Positions 15,773 to 26,548 of a DNA stretch of 55,836 bases are shown here, piece by piece. The notes below the pieces were generated by a model. The model worked only from the letters and a program-made list of their open reading frames with translations. It was not told the DNA's origin and made no database searches. Location: contig CAYZBJ010000020.1 of NCBI GenBank assembly GCA_964476625.1, positions 1 through 55,836 on the forward strand, in the 5' to 3' direction. The stretch is from JAMLIN01 sp964476625 (GTDB lineage: Bacteria; Pseudomonadota; Gammaproteobacteria; Burkholderiales; Burkholderiaceae_E). The position numbers and the translations under genes were made by a program. Each line of letters begins with the position of its first letter. The first letter of the stretch is position 1.

Positions 15773-16759
15773 ATGACACCAGGCCTGGGCACGGCGCGCG
15801 GACCCGGCGGCGAGCCCCTGGCGGGGTCGGCCACCGGCTACCTGCTCCTCTTTGCCGGCATGGCGCTGGTCGGCACCTATGTGGCGCTATCGCGGCCCCT
15901 GGTCGCCGTGATGCCGATTTTCCTGCTCGCCTGGCTGCGCTTCGCGATCGCGGCGGTGGCGATGCTGCCCTGGCTGCGGCCCGGGGTGGCGGACGCGCCG
16001 ATCGACGCCGGATTGCGGCGCACCCTCTTCGCCCAGTCCTTCTTCGGCAATTTCCTGTTCTCGATCTTCATGCTGGCCGGGGTCGCGCGTACTTCGGCTA
16101 CCGCCGCCGGCCTGGTGCTGTCGCTGATGCCCGCTACGGTCGCCCTGCTCTCCTGGCTGGTGCTGCGCGAGCGGATCGGCCCCCGGGTGGGTCTCGCGGT
16201 CCTGCTCTCGGGCATCGGTGTCGGCCTGCTCGCCGGCGCCGGCGCGAGCCCGGGCGGCGGCGCACCCGATCTCGCCGGTCACCTGCTGCTGGTAGCCGCC
16301 GTGGGCTGCGAATCCGTCTACGTGGTGCTCGGCAAGCGCCTGACCGGCCGGCTCTCGGCCCGGCGGATCTCCGCCCTGATCAACCTCGTGGGCCTCGCCC
16401 TGATGACGCCCTTCGGGCTCTGGCAGGCGGCGTCCTTCGACTTCGGGCGGCTGGGCGCGGGCGACTGGGCGCTGCTCGTCTTCTATTCCCTGTCGGCGAG
16501 CATGTTCGCGACCTGGCTGTGGCTGGCGGGCCTCGCCCGTGTTCCCGCGGCCCGCAGCGGGGTTTTCACGATCGCGATGCCGCTGGCGGCCAGCACGGTG
16601 GGCATCGTCTGGTTGGGCGAGCGCCCTGGCCTCGTCCACCTGATCGCCTTCGGTTGCGCGGCGGCGGCCATCGCCCTGGTCGCCCGGGCGTCGCCCGCAA
16701 CCCACACGAATCCGCCGGCCGGGGCGCCTTCGGCCAGGGAAAGGCGCCCCTTCGATTGA
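15773..16759 (+). CDS. EamA-family (drug/metabolite) transporter
   Basis: A 328-residue inner-membrane protein with about ten hydrophobic segments in two EamA repeats (first repeat about residues 20-150, second about 165-305). Characteristic pieces are the FLLAWLRFAIAAVAMLPW helix, the end of repeat one LLSWLVLRERIGPRVGLAVL and its counterpart STVGIVWLGERPGLVHLIAF. Members export amino acids, nucleosides or other metabolites; substrate is unknown. The start lies 86 bases from the divergent glcD copy 2. It directly precedes the glycine riboswitch but belongs to a separate unit because a strong hairpin overlaps its 3' end. Confidence 0.82.
   Translation: MTPGLGTARGPGGEPLAGSATGYLLLFAGMALVGTYVALSRPLVAVMPIFLLAWLRFAIAAVAMLPWLRPGVADAPIDAGLRRTLFAQSFFGNFLFSIFMLAGVARTSATAAGLVLSLMPATVALLSWLVLRERIGPRVGLAVLLSGIGVGLLAGAGASPGGGAPDLAGHLLLVAAVGCESVYVVLGKRLTGRLSARRISALINLVGLALMTPFGLWQAASFDFGRLGAGDWALLVFYSLSASMFATWLWLAGLARVPAARSGVFTIAMPLAASTVGIVWLGERPGLVHLIAFGCAAAAIALVARASPATHTNPPAGAPSARERRPFD
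16721..16750 (+). terminator. Hairpin overlapping the end of the EamA gene
   Basis: A perfect 10-bp stem (GGGGCGCCTT / AAGGCGCCCC) with a ten-base loop, just before the stop codon. Only TTCGATT follows, so the U-tract is poor. It may still slow or stop transcription ahead of the riboswitch. Confidence 0.35.
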
Positions 16760-16802
16760 CATCGGGCCGCCGGCTAGGCAAATTGCGGGCAGTCGATCGA
16801 CC

Positions 16803-16995
16803 GCTGCGGGAGAGATCGATGCCGGCCTCCGCCGGCGTCGGCGCCGAAGGTGTATCGCCCCGCAAACTCTCAGGCAAAAGGACTGCAGCGGATCCGGCTC
16901 TCTGGAGAGAAGACGGCCCCCCATGGGGCGCGGTCTCGCCGAAGGAAACAGGCCGGCTCGCTGGCCGAATGTCTCAGGCGAAAGGACAGAGGGGG
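16803..16995 (+). promoter_or_regulatory. Tandem glycine riboswitch of the gcv operon
   Basis: Two glycine aptamers in a row. The first (16803-16889) has GCGGGAGAG, GCCGAAGG and CTCAGGCAAAAGGAC closed by a GCTGC/GCAGC P1 stem. The second (about 16900-16991) has GGAGAGA, GCCGAAGGAAACAGGC and CTCAGGCGAAAGGAC closed by CTCTG/CAGAG. These are the conserved cores of the gcvT RNA motif. Only about ten bases separate the units, as in cooperative tandem switches. It leads into gcvH, gcvP and gcvT, so high glycine should switch on its own cleavage. No intrinsic terminator is obvious after it; the GAGGGGG at its 3' end suggests translational control. Confidence 0.93.
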
Positions 16996-16999
16996 CTCC

Positions 17000-17095
17000 A
17001 TGGACACCCACCGCCGGCACTGGCCGGCGAACCCAGCACGCTTTGGAGCAACCTTTGGAAAATCCCGGCGATCTCCGCTATACCGAATCCCATGA
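17000..17095 (+). CDS. Possible 31-codon leader ORF between riboswitch and gcvH
   Basis: An ATG four bases after GAGGGGG, the strongest ribosome-binding-like sequence here, opens a 31-codon frame (starting MDTHRRHW, ending LYRIP) that overlaps the start of gcvH in another frame. The Shine-Dalgarno stretch is partly inside the P1 stem of the second aptamer. If translated it could couple riboswitch state to gcvH translation; equally it may be chance. The peptide has no recognisable features. Confidence 0.2.
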   Translation: MDTHRRHWPANPARFGATFGKSRRSPLYRIP

Positions 17096-17438
17096 ATGGG
17101 TGCGTCGTGAAGCCGACGGCAGCCTCACCATCGGCATCACCTTCCATGCGCAGGACGCGCTCGGCGAGCTGGTCTACGTCGAACTGCCCGATGCCGGCCG
17201 CCAGGTCGACCGCGGCGAAGCCTGCATCGTGGTCGAGTCGACCAAGGCGGCCTCGGACGTGTATGCGCCGGTGGCGGGCGAAGTGCTCGCCGTCAACGAG
17301 GCGCTCGCGTCCGATCCGCAGACGGTCAACTCCGACCCGTTCGGCGCCGGCTGGCTGATCAGGCTCAAGCCGACCGATGCCACGGCCTTCGACGGGCTGA
17401 TGTCGGCGGCCGACTACAGCGCCGGCACCGACTCTTGA
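17055..17438 (+). CDS. gcvH: Glycine cleavage system H protein
   Basis: A 127-residue lipoyl carrier that shuttles the aminomethyl group from P protein to T protein. It has the diagnostic DLRYTESHEWVR start, the lipoylated Lys64 in VESTKAASDVYAP, and NSDPFGAGWLIRL near the end. I place the start at a TTG because GGAG lies seven bases upstream and the protein then begins ENPGDLRYTESHEW exactly like other H proteins; no in-frame ATG exists closer than 130 bases upstream. First structural gene behind the glycine riboswitch, followed by gcvP after 135 bases. Confidence 0.93.
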   Translation: MENPGDLRYTESHEWVRREADGSLTIGITFHAQDALGELVYVELPDAGRQVDRGEACIVVESTKAASDVYAPVAGEVLAVNEALASDPQTVNSDPFGAGWLIRLKPTDATAFDGLMSAADYSAGTDS

Positions 17439-17573
17439 TCTGATGCCCTGGCGGCGCGAGCCTGCGGGCGGCGCCAGCCACGCTACCCCACCATCGCGTC
17501 CGGCGCAGTCCGACCGCGGCCCTGCGGGCCGGTCGGCGGCCGTCGGCGCAGTGCGCGACCCAGGAGGCGCGAC

Positions 17574-20470
<2,897 letters not shown>

Positions 20471-20474
<4 letters not shown>

Positions 20475-21580
20475 ACGATGCGCCACGGCGACTCGCCCTC
20501 GATGCCCTGCACCGGGAGCTCGGTGCGCGGATGTCGACCTTCGCCGGCTACCAGATGCCGATCCAGTACCCGGCCGGACTGCGTGCCGAGCACCTGCACA
20601 CGCGCTCGAGCGCGAGCCTGTTCGACGTCTCGCACATGGGCCAGCTACGGATCACCTCGCCCGGGGGCGAAGCGGCCCTGCATGCCGCCCTCGAGGCGGC
20701 CCTGCCGCTCGACTTCGATGCCTGGCCCGTGGGCCTGCAGCGCTACACCCTGCTGCTCACCGACACCGGCGGCATCAGCGACGACCTGATGGCGATCCGC
20801 CTGGCCGACGAAGTACGGCTCATCGTCAACGCGGGCAACCGCGATGCCGACCTCGCCCGCCTGCGCCAGCTCTGCCCGGACTTGCAGTTCGAGTGGGTCG
20901 ACGCCGCGCTCTTCGCATTGCAGGGGCCGCGCGCCGAGGAGGCGCTGGCAAGCTTCGACGCCAGCGCAGCGACGCTGGCCTTCATGCACGCCGCCGAGAT
21001 CGAGATCGACGGGGTGCGTTGTCTGACGACGCGCTCGGGCTATACCGGCGAGGACGGCTTCGAGATCTCGGTGCCGACGCGCGCCGAAGCGGTGGCCCGC
21101 GCCCTGCTCGCCCATCCGGCGGTCGCACCGGCCGGGCTCGGTGCGCGCGACACCCTGCGGCTCGAAGCCGGCCTGCCCCTGCACGGCAACGACATCGGCC
21201 CCGAGGTCCTGCCGGCAGAAGCCCGGCTCGGCTTCGCGATCGCGCCGGCGCGCCGCCCCGGCGGCGCCAGGGCGGGGGGCTTCCCTGGCGCCGCGGCGCT
21301 CGAGGCGGCGGGCAAGCCGGCCCGGCAGCTGGTCGGCCTGGTGTCGTCCGAATCGATCCCGGTGCGGGCGGGCTCAGCCATCGTCGATGCCGACGGGAAC
21401 GAACTCGGGATCGTCACCAGCGGCACCGTCTCGCCCACCCTCGGCCATCCGATCATGCTGGCGATGGTCGCCCGCGAAGCGCTTGCCCGCGAGGGCCTGC
21501 GCGCCAGCGTGCGCGAGCGCCGGCCGGAAGTCAGGATCGTGTCGTTGCCCTTCGTGCCCAAACGCTACAAGCGCGATTGA
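20471..21580 (+). CDS. gcvT: Aminomethyltransferase, glycine cleavage T protein
   Basis: A 369-residue T protein that transfers the methylene group from H protein to tetrahydrofolate and releases ammonia. Recognisable segments are the N-terminal LFDVSHMGQ, DDLMAIRLADEVRLIVNAGN, SGYTGEDGFE and GARDTLRLEAGLPLHGNDI, with GIVTSGTVSPTL in the C-terminal barrel. It starts inside the gcvP stop (ATGA overlap). The order H-P-T is less common than T-H-P. It converges with the hemerythrin gene, with only eight bases between the stops. Confidence 0.95.
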
Positions 21581-21588
21581 ATCGTCGC

Positions 21589-22146
21589 TCAGATGTACGG
21601 GTGGAAATGCTCGCGGCGGTGGCGCAGGTGCAGCTGCAGGCCGAGCGCGGACTTGTCCCCTTCGGAGAGCAGGCGGGCCGACATCGGCAACACCATCACC
21701 TCCTCGAACTGGGCATGGGCCGCATAGGCAACTGCCATCGTCGAGATGTCGTCGGTATCGAACTCGACCCGCCAGCCGTCGCCGAGGCGACGCAGCAGCG
21801 GCTCGATCCGCTCCCATGTCTGCTCGATGTCGCGATGCTCGCGGGTCAGGCGGTTGCACAGCGCGTCGACCAGCGCGGTCTCGCCGGCGCGCGGTGCGGC
21901 GCGGCGCATCTCGACGAAGAGCACTTCCTCCTCCTGCTTGTGGTGCTCGTAGACCTCGGCGCGGAAGAAGTCGGCGATCTCCTTCGCCTCGCGGGCGATG
22001 TCGCCGATCGCCTCGGCCGTGCCGCGCGCTTCGAGCGCCGCCGGCAGGCGGCGCAGGCGCTCGATATGCTCGAGAATGCCGGCATGGCAGTGGTGAAAGA
22101 CGGCCAGGCCATCGTCCAGGGGGTTCGGCTGCACATCGGTCATCAT
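21589..22146 (-). CDS. Hemerythrin HHE domain protein
   Basis: A 185-residue four-helix hemerythrin-like protein. Candidate diiron ligands are spread as in the family: FHHCHAGILEH in helix 1, VYEHHKQEEEVLF in helix 2, LTREHRDIEQTW in helix 3 and HAQFEEVMVLPM in helix 4. Such proteins bind O2 or NO or buffer iron and help against oxidative or nitrosative stress. The start is the first of two adjacent ATGs, after GGAGGCGACCCC. An FNR-type box lies about 95 bases upstream, fitting oxygen- or NO-dependent control. The extra C-terminal 40 residues include HLRHRREHFHP, which may be regulatory; this is a guess. Confidence 0.82.
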   Translation of the reverse strand: MMTDVQPNPLDDGLAVFHHCHAGILEHIERLRRLPAALEARGTAEAIGDIAREAKEIADFFRAEVYEHHKQEEEVLFVEMRRAAPRAGETALVDALCNRLTREHRDIEQTWERIEPLLRRLGDGWRVEFDTDDISTMAVAYAAHAQFEEVMVLPMSARLLSEGDKSALGLQLHLRHRREHFHPYI

Positions 22147-22239
22147 GGGGTCGCCTCCGATGCCCGTCGGGGCCCGCGCAGCGGCGGGCCTTCCGGAACG
22201 GGCTTCGGGACACGCTAGCAAGCGCCGCCGCGGATCTGC

Positions 22240-22253
22240 TTGACCCACATCAA
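22240..22253 (-). promoter_or_regulatory. FNR/ANR-type binding site upstream of the hemerythrin gene
   Basis: TTGAC-CCAC-ATCAA differs by one base from the FNR-family consensus TTGAT-N4-ATCAA. It lies in the 220-base divergent region between the hemerythrin gene (start about 95 bases away) and eda (start about 118 bases away). Position is compatible with activation of the hemerythrin promoter under low oxygen or NO; which gene it serves is inference. Confidence 0.55.
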
Positions 22254-22370
22254 GCGAATCGGCCCTGCCCCGCGCGGGGCGTTGCGGGCCGCGCGACGGC
22301 CCCGGGGGCGACAATCATGGGGCTGGCCTCGCGTCGGCACACTGGCCAGCAACCAACGGAGAAGCGCGCG

Positions 22371-23012
22371 ATGACCCCTGCCCAGATCGCCACCGAGTCG
22401 ACCTGCCCGGTGATCCCGGTCATCGTCCTCGACGACGCCGCCGACGCGGTGCCGCTTGCCCGCGCCTGCATCGCCGGCGGACTCGACATGCTCGAGGTGA
22501 CCCTGCGCACCGCGGCCGGGCTCGAATCGATCCGCCGGATCGCCGCCGAAGTACCCGAAGCGCGAGTCGGCGCCGGCACCGTCACCCGGCCCGAGGAGTT
22601 CGCCATCGTGCGCGCCGCCGGCGCGCGCTTCGCATTCTCGCCGGGCTTTGCCGGCGACATGCTGGCGGCCGCGCGCGATGCCGGCATCGAGTGGGTTCCC
22701 GGTGTCGCGACCGCCTCGGAGGTGATGGCAGCGCAGCGCCAGGGGCTCGCGAGACTGAAGCTCTTTCCCGCGGTGCCCGCCGGCGGCATCGCCCTGCTCG
22801 ATGCGCTGGCCGGCCCGTTCCCCGACATGCGCTTCTGCCCGACCGGCGGAATCGATGCGAGCAACGCCGCCTCCTGGCTCGCGCGACCGAACGTCTTTGC
22901 GGTCGGCGGCTCCTGGCCGGCGCCGCGCGCGCTGATCGCCGCGCATGATTGGGAGCGGATTACCGAGTTATGCATCCAGGCCGCTCGTCTCGCCCAGTCC
23001 GCTCGGCCATAG
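22371..23012 (+). CDS. eda: 2-dehydro-3-deoxyphosphogluconate aldolase (KDPG/KHG aldolase)
   Basis: A 213-residue class I aldolase that splits KDPG into pyruvate and glyceraldehyde 3-phosphate, the last Entner-Doudoroff step; many members also act on 4-hydroxy-2-oxoglutarate. The Schiff-base Lys130 is in ARLKLFPA; Glu42 and Arg46 are in MLEVTLRT; the phosphate site is PTGGID. Spacing of Glu and Lys matches E. coli Eda. GGAG lies about ten bases before the ATG. No edd is present nearby. Divergent from the hemerythrin gene. Confidence 0.93.
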   Translation: MTPAQIATESTCPVIPVIVLDDAADAVPLARACIAGGLDMLEVTLRTAAGLESIRRIAAEVPEARVGAGTVTRPEEFAIVRAAGARFAFSPGFAGDMLAAARDAGIEWVPGVATASEVMAAQRQGLARLKLFPAVPAGGIALLDALAGPFPDMRFCPTGGIDASNAASWLARPNVFAVGGSWPAPRALIAAHDWERITELCIQAARLAQSARP

Positions 23013-23205
23013 GTTCGGACCCAACCCAATTCGGGGTGGCCCGACGGGAGCTGTCCCCCCCGGCTGTCGATTCGGACCACCCCCAGCAGGCTCGACTGCT
23101 TACTACGTCACATAACGCCCGGCGACAAAGTACAAGAATTCGCGCCAATGGCCGCTCTCGAACAGAGCTGCACATCCATTGTCGTCATTCATTGCCCTCG
23201 CCTCC

Positions 23206-23718
23206 ATGCGAAACAGATTACGAACCATTCTGGCTGTGATCCTCGCACTCAGCCTCACGGGCTGCGCCATTTCCCCGCAGCAGTTCTATGCGGAGCGAGC
23301 CGCCCTGAGCAACGTCGACACATGCCGGGCTTTCGAGTCAGCCAGGAAGTCCGGGAATCGCGAATTCATGTACGACGCCGCCAGGGAGCTCAATGCGCGC
23401 AACATTTCCCTGGCGGACTGCTCAAAGCTCATAGACGAGTCGAACGCAACTGCAGGTAAGTTCCTCGCTGGCGTTGCAGCCGTCGCCCTGGTTGCCGTCG
23501 TGGTGGCAGCAGCATCGCGCGGTGGTGGTGGCGGCTCCGGCTATGTCCCCCACACCACCGACCGTTCCTGGTCATGGGATCAGTACTACAACCAGTATGG
23601 ACAACTCGTGTGGTCGTGCCGTGGCGAGCAGACAGGCCAGTTTGCGGCGTTGTCCCAATGCAGCGGAAAGTACAAGTCAGATCACACGTGGCCGAGCAAG
23701 CAAGCTCGAGCGAACTGA
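23206..23718 (+). CDS. Lipoprotein with a second hydrophobic segment, unknown function
   Basis: A 170-residue protein beginning MRNRLRTILAVILALSLTGC, a clear type II signal with Cys20 as the lipidation site. After about 70 polar residues comes a second hydrophobic stretch (FLAGVAAVALVAVVVAAASR) and a Gly-rich run, then an aromatic region SWSWDQYYNQYGQLVWSCRG and two further Cys. The ATG is preferred over an in-frame TTG nine codons earlier because the signal peptide then starts correctly; no good ribosome site is seen for either. I do not recognise the family. The 190 bases upstream hold no gene. Confidence 0.6.
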   Translation: MRNRLRTILAVILALSLTGCAISPQQFYAERAALSNVDTCRAFESARKSGNREFMYDAARELNARNISLADCSKLIDESNATAGKFLAGVAAVALVAVVVAAASRGGGGGSGYVPHTTDRSWSWDQYYNQYGQLVWSCRGEQTGQFAALSQCSGKYKSDHTWPSKQARAN

Positions 23719-23813
23719 CACTGGGCCGCCCTCATTTTCTCGGCTACTCCAAGTGACCACGTAGCCGTCATTCCCTGGTTCGACCAGACGGATCCCCGGG
23801 TAGTGCCTCATCG

Positions 23814-23966
23814 TCACTTGCTTACCAACCTCTCCAACCAGGCGTCAGCCTCTTCAAGTGTGAGATGCAAACCTGTGCGCTGATAGTCTTCCCAGGCACG
23901 CAGCGCATCCTGCTTGAACGCCTCGCGCCTTGCCTGGCGTCCCGTCATCCATGGTCGCCGACGCAT
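23814..23966 (-). pseudogene. C-terminal fragment of a CopG-type antitoxin
   Basis: Fifty codons ending AFKQDALRAWEDYQRTGLHL then TLEEADAWLERLVSK, the usual tail of small CopG/RHH antitoxins in which the last two helices bind the toxin. The N-terminal ribbon-helix-helix is missing: upstream of the Arg-rich MRRRPWMTGRQARRE there is no homologous sequence in any frame before the deaminase gene. No toxin gene is adjacent. I read it as the leftover of a decayed toxin-antitoxin locus, with moderate confidence. Confidence 0.45.
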
Positions 23967-24000
23967 TGGAGCAGCAACCCGGTAGCGGCTATCGGGCTGA

Positions 24001-24489
24001 TCAGGGTCGGTGGGCGGCATCGAAGTAACGGCGCTGCAGATCCCGGATCGCATCGGCAAGCTCGGGCGCCGGGCCGTCGACACGAGCTTCCTTGATGACC
24101 TGCTCGATCGGCAAGGCATGCACGCGCGAGCGCGCGATGCCCCATTGCGCCAGCCAGTCCCCTAGCTGGCGCGCCGAACTTGCGTACACGATCCGCCCCA
24201 GCCCGACCCAGCCATGGGCAGCGGCGCACATCGGACAGTGCTCGCCCGAGGTGTAGACCGTCGCGCTGGCGCGCTCGGCCGGGCTCAAGTTCACACTCGC
24301 CCAGCGCGCGATGCCGAGTTCCGGATGACGCGTTGCATCGCCGGACGAAGTCTGGTTCCAGTCCTCGAAGAGCACCTCGCCGCTGTCGCTCGCCAGCAGT
24401 GAACCGAACGGCGGATTGCCGCCGGCGAGGGCCTTCTCGGCAAGCTCGATGCACCGGCGCAGATGGCGAAGATCGGTTTCGGTCAACAT
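24001..24489 (-). CDS. Nucleoside/nucleobase deaminase (cytidine/deoxycytidylate deaminase superfamily)
   Basis: A 162-residue zinc hydrolase. Zinc ligands are His55 with the proton-shuttle Glu57 (THE segment reads RHPELG) and Cys85/Cys88 in SGEHCPMCAAA. The usual motifs are H-A-E and P-C-P-M-C; here an HPE and a GEHCPMC occur, which places it with the nucleoside-deaminase branch related to guanine deaminase and away from tRNA adenosine deaminase TadA. The N-terminal GGNPPFGSLLA is typical. It should deaminate a free base or nucleoside in the cytoplasm; exact substrate is open. Divergent from the NTF2-like gene. Confidence 0.82.
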   Translation of the reverse strand: MLTETDLRHLRRCIELAEKALAGGNPPFGSLLASDSGEVLFEDWNQTSSGDATRHPELGIARWASVNLSPAERASATVYTSGEHCPMCAAAHGWVGLGRIVYASSARQLGDWLAQWGIARSRVHALPIEQVIKEARVDGPAPELADAIRDLQRRYFDAAHRP

Positions 24490-24591
24490 GATGGCAAGGA
24501 CGCGTCAGCGAAGACCGCCGGGTGTGCGAGGATCATGCTGCCAGACTACCCGAGCCACCCCGCAGTGGCCAGCCTCGACACCAGGACCCCC

Positions 24592-25011
24592 ATGGACGTC
24601 ACGCCCCTCATCCGCGAAGTGGAAGATTTCTACCGCGGCTACATCGAAGCCTTCAACAAAGGCGATATCGCCGCCTACTGCGACTGCTTCGACGAAAAAT
24701 CGGTGATGCTGAAGCGGGAAGTCTTCAACGTGGTGGTCGCCGGGCCGGAACTGGGGCGGCACGCGGAAGCGCTCAGGCAACGCTTCGCGAGCAATGGCTG
24801 GGCGCGTACCGACATCCTAGCCAGTCGAGTCTGGATGATCGAACCCGGCATGGCGTGGATCGTCGCCGACCTGGGCCGCGTGCTGCAGTCGGGCGCCGAA
24901 TACGAGCGGGCGCGCTGCATCTACCTCGTGGTCAGGCGCGACGCCGGATGGAAGATCCGCAGTTCGACGGTATCGACCGACGCGCTGCCCGAAAGCGACG
25001 GCCTGCTCTAG
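24592..25011 (+). CDS. SnoaL/NTF2-like protein
   Basis: A 139-residue single-domain protein with the cone-shaped NTF2-like fold: VEDFYRGYIEAFNKGDIAAY in the first helices, then a beta-rich half with VWMIEPGMAWIVADLGR and IYLVVRRDAGWKIRSSTV. This is the DUF4440/SnoaL pattern. Function is not deducible; members include isomerases, polyketide cyclases and non-catalytic stress proteins. The ATG has AGGA about eight bases before it; the frame is open further upstream. It ends 16 bases from the convergent D-lactate dehydrogenase-type gene. Confidence 0.65.
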   Translation: MDVTPLIREVEDFYRGYIEAFNKGDIAAYCDCFDEKSVMLKREVFNVVVAGPELGRHAEALRQRFASNGWARTDILASRVWMIEPGMAWIVADLGRVLQSGAEYERARCIYLVVRRDAGWKIRSSTVSTDALPESDGLL

Positions 25012-25027
25012 CGTCGCCCGACGCCGC

Positions 25028-26440
25028 TCAGAGCGCGAAGATCTTCCCCGGGTTCATGATGTTGTCGGGGTCGAGCGCGCGCTTGATGGTGCGCATCATC
25101 TCGATCGCGCCATCGCCGGCTTCCTCGCGCAGGAACTCCATCTTGTGCAGGCCCACGCCATGCTCGCCGGTGCAGGTGCCGTCCATCGCGACCGCCAGCC
25201 GGACGATCTCGGCGTTGAGCCGCTCGCATTCGGCCATCTCGTCGGCGTCCTCGGGGTCGACCAGGAGCATGCAGTGGAAGTTGCCGTCGCCGACGTGGCC
25301 GAGGATCGCGGTCGGCACCTTCGCGCGGTCGAGGATCTCGCGCGCGCCGATGAGCGAGTCGGCCAGGCGCGAGATCGGCACGCAGGTATCGGTGGTGATC
25401 GCCCGCGCCCCCGGGCGCAACTGCAGGCCGGCGAAATAGGCGTTGTGGCGGGCATTCCAGAGCCGGCTGCGGTCCTCGGGCCGGGTCGCCCATTCGAAGT
25501 CCTCGCCGCCATTCTCGCGGGCAATGTCCTGCACCGTGCGCGCCTGCTCGGCGACGCCCGCTTCCGAGCCATGGAACTCGAAGAAGAGCGTCGTCTGCTC
25601 GCGTAGCGACAGCTTGCTGTAGGCATTGATGGCGCGCACCGAGGACGCGTCGAGGAATTCGGAGCGGGCCACCGGGACGCCGAGCTGGATCGTCTGAATG
25701 ACGGTGTCGACCGCGCCGCGCACGGTCGGGAAGCTGACGGTCGCCGCCGACAGCGCCTCGGGCTGCGGATACAGGCGCACGGTGATCTCGGTGACCACCC
25801 CGAGGGTGCCTTCGGAGCCGACGAAGAGCCGGGTCAGGTCGTAGCCGGCGGCCGACTTGCGCGCCCGGGTGCCGGTACGGATCCGTTCGCCCGAGGGCGT
25901 CACCACTACCAGGCCGAGCACGTTTTCGCGCATGCTGCCGTAGCGCACCGCATTGGTCCCCGAGGCGCGGGTGGCGGTCATGCCGCCGATGCTCGCATCG
26001 GCGCCAGGGTCGATCGGAAAGAACAGGCCGGTGTCCTTGAGGGCATCGTTGAGCTGCTTGCGGGTGACTCCCGGCTCGACGGTCGCGGTGAGGTCCTCGG
26101 CATTGATCGACACGACCCGGTTCATCTGCGACAGGTCGATGCTGATGCCCCCCTGCACCGCGAGCAGGTGGCCCTCGAGCGAGGTGCCCACGCCGTAGGG
26201 GATCACCGGCACCCGGTGGCGTGCGCAGGCGGCGACCACCGCGGCGACCTCGTCGGCATCGTGGGCGTGGACGACCGCATCGGGCGGCACCGCCTCGAAG
26301 GGCGATTCATCGCGGCCATGGTGCTCGCGTACTGCCGCAGCGGTCGAGAAGCGCTCGCCGAAACGGCCGCGCAGTTCGTCGATGAGCGCGGCCGGCGCGG
26401 GCCGGCGCAGGGCCTCGGGCGCGGGCGTGGGATGGTTCAT
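25028..26440 (-). CDS. FAD-binding oxidase, D-lactate dehydrogenase (cytochrome) type
   Basis: A 470-residue PCMH-type flavoprotein of the DLD family. FAD-binding segments are VPVIPYGVGTSLEGHLLA, GADASIGGMTATRASGTNAV and LFVGSEGTLGVVTEITVRLY; the C-terminal domain has LGHVGDGNFHCMLLVDPE and TCTGEHGVGLHKMEF. These are the marks of D-lactate:cytochrome c dehydrogenases and related D-2-hydroxyacid dehydrogenases that feed electrons to the respiratory chain. GAGGAG lies about nine bases before the ATG. It is clearly a different subfamily from the two GlcD-like copies elsewhere in the window. Confidence 0.85.
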   Translation of the reverse strand: MNHPTPAPEALRRPAPAALIDELRGRFGERFSTAAAVREHHGRDESPFEAVPPDAVVHAHDADEVAAVVAACARHRVPVIPYGVGTSLEGHLLAVQGGISIDLSQMNRVVSINAEDLTATVEPGVTRKQLNDALKDTGLFFPIDPGADASIGGMTATRASGTNAVRYGSMRENVLGLVVVTPSGERIRTGTRARKSAAGYDLTRLFVGSEGTLGVVTEITVRLYPQPEALSAATVSFPTVRGAVDTVIQTIQLGVPVARSEFLDASSVRAINAYSKLSLREQTTLFFEFHGSEAGVAEQARTVQDIARENGGEDFEWATRPEDRSRLWNARHNAYFAGLQLRPGARAITTDTCVPISRLADSLIGAREILDRAKVPTAILGHVGDGNFHCMLLVDPEDADEMAECERLNAEIVRLAVAMDGTCTGEHGVGLHKMEFLREEAGDGAIEMMRTIKRALDPDNIMNPGKIFAL

Positions 26441-26548
26441 GGCATGGACTCCTCGAATGCGTGCAGGACCGACGATACACTGCCGCGACGCCGGCGGCCC
26501 GGTTCCCCGGCGGCTGCGCCCGGGATCGACACCCTCCCCGGCCCGGCC

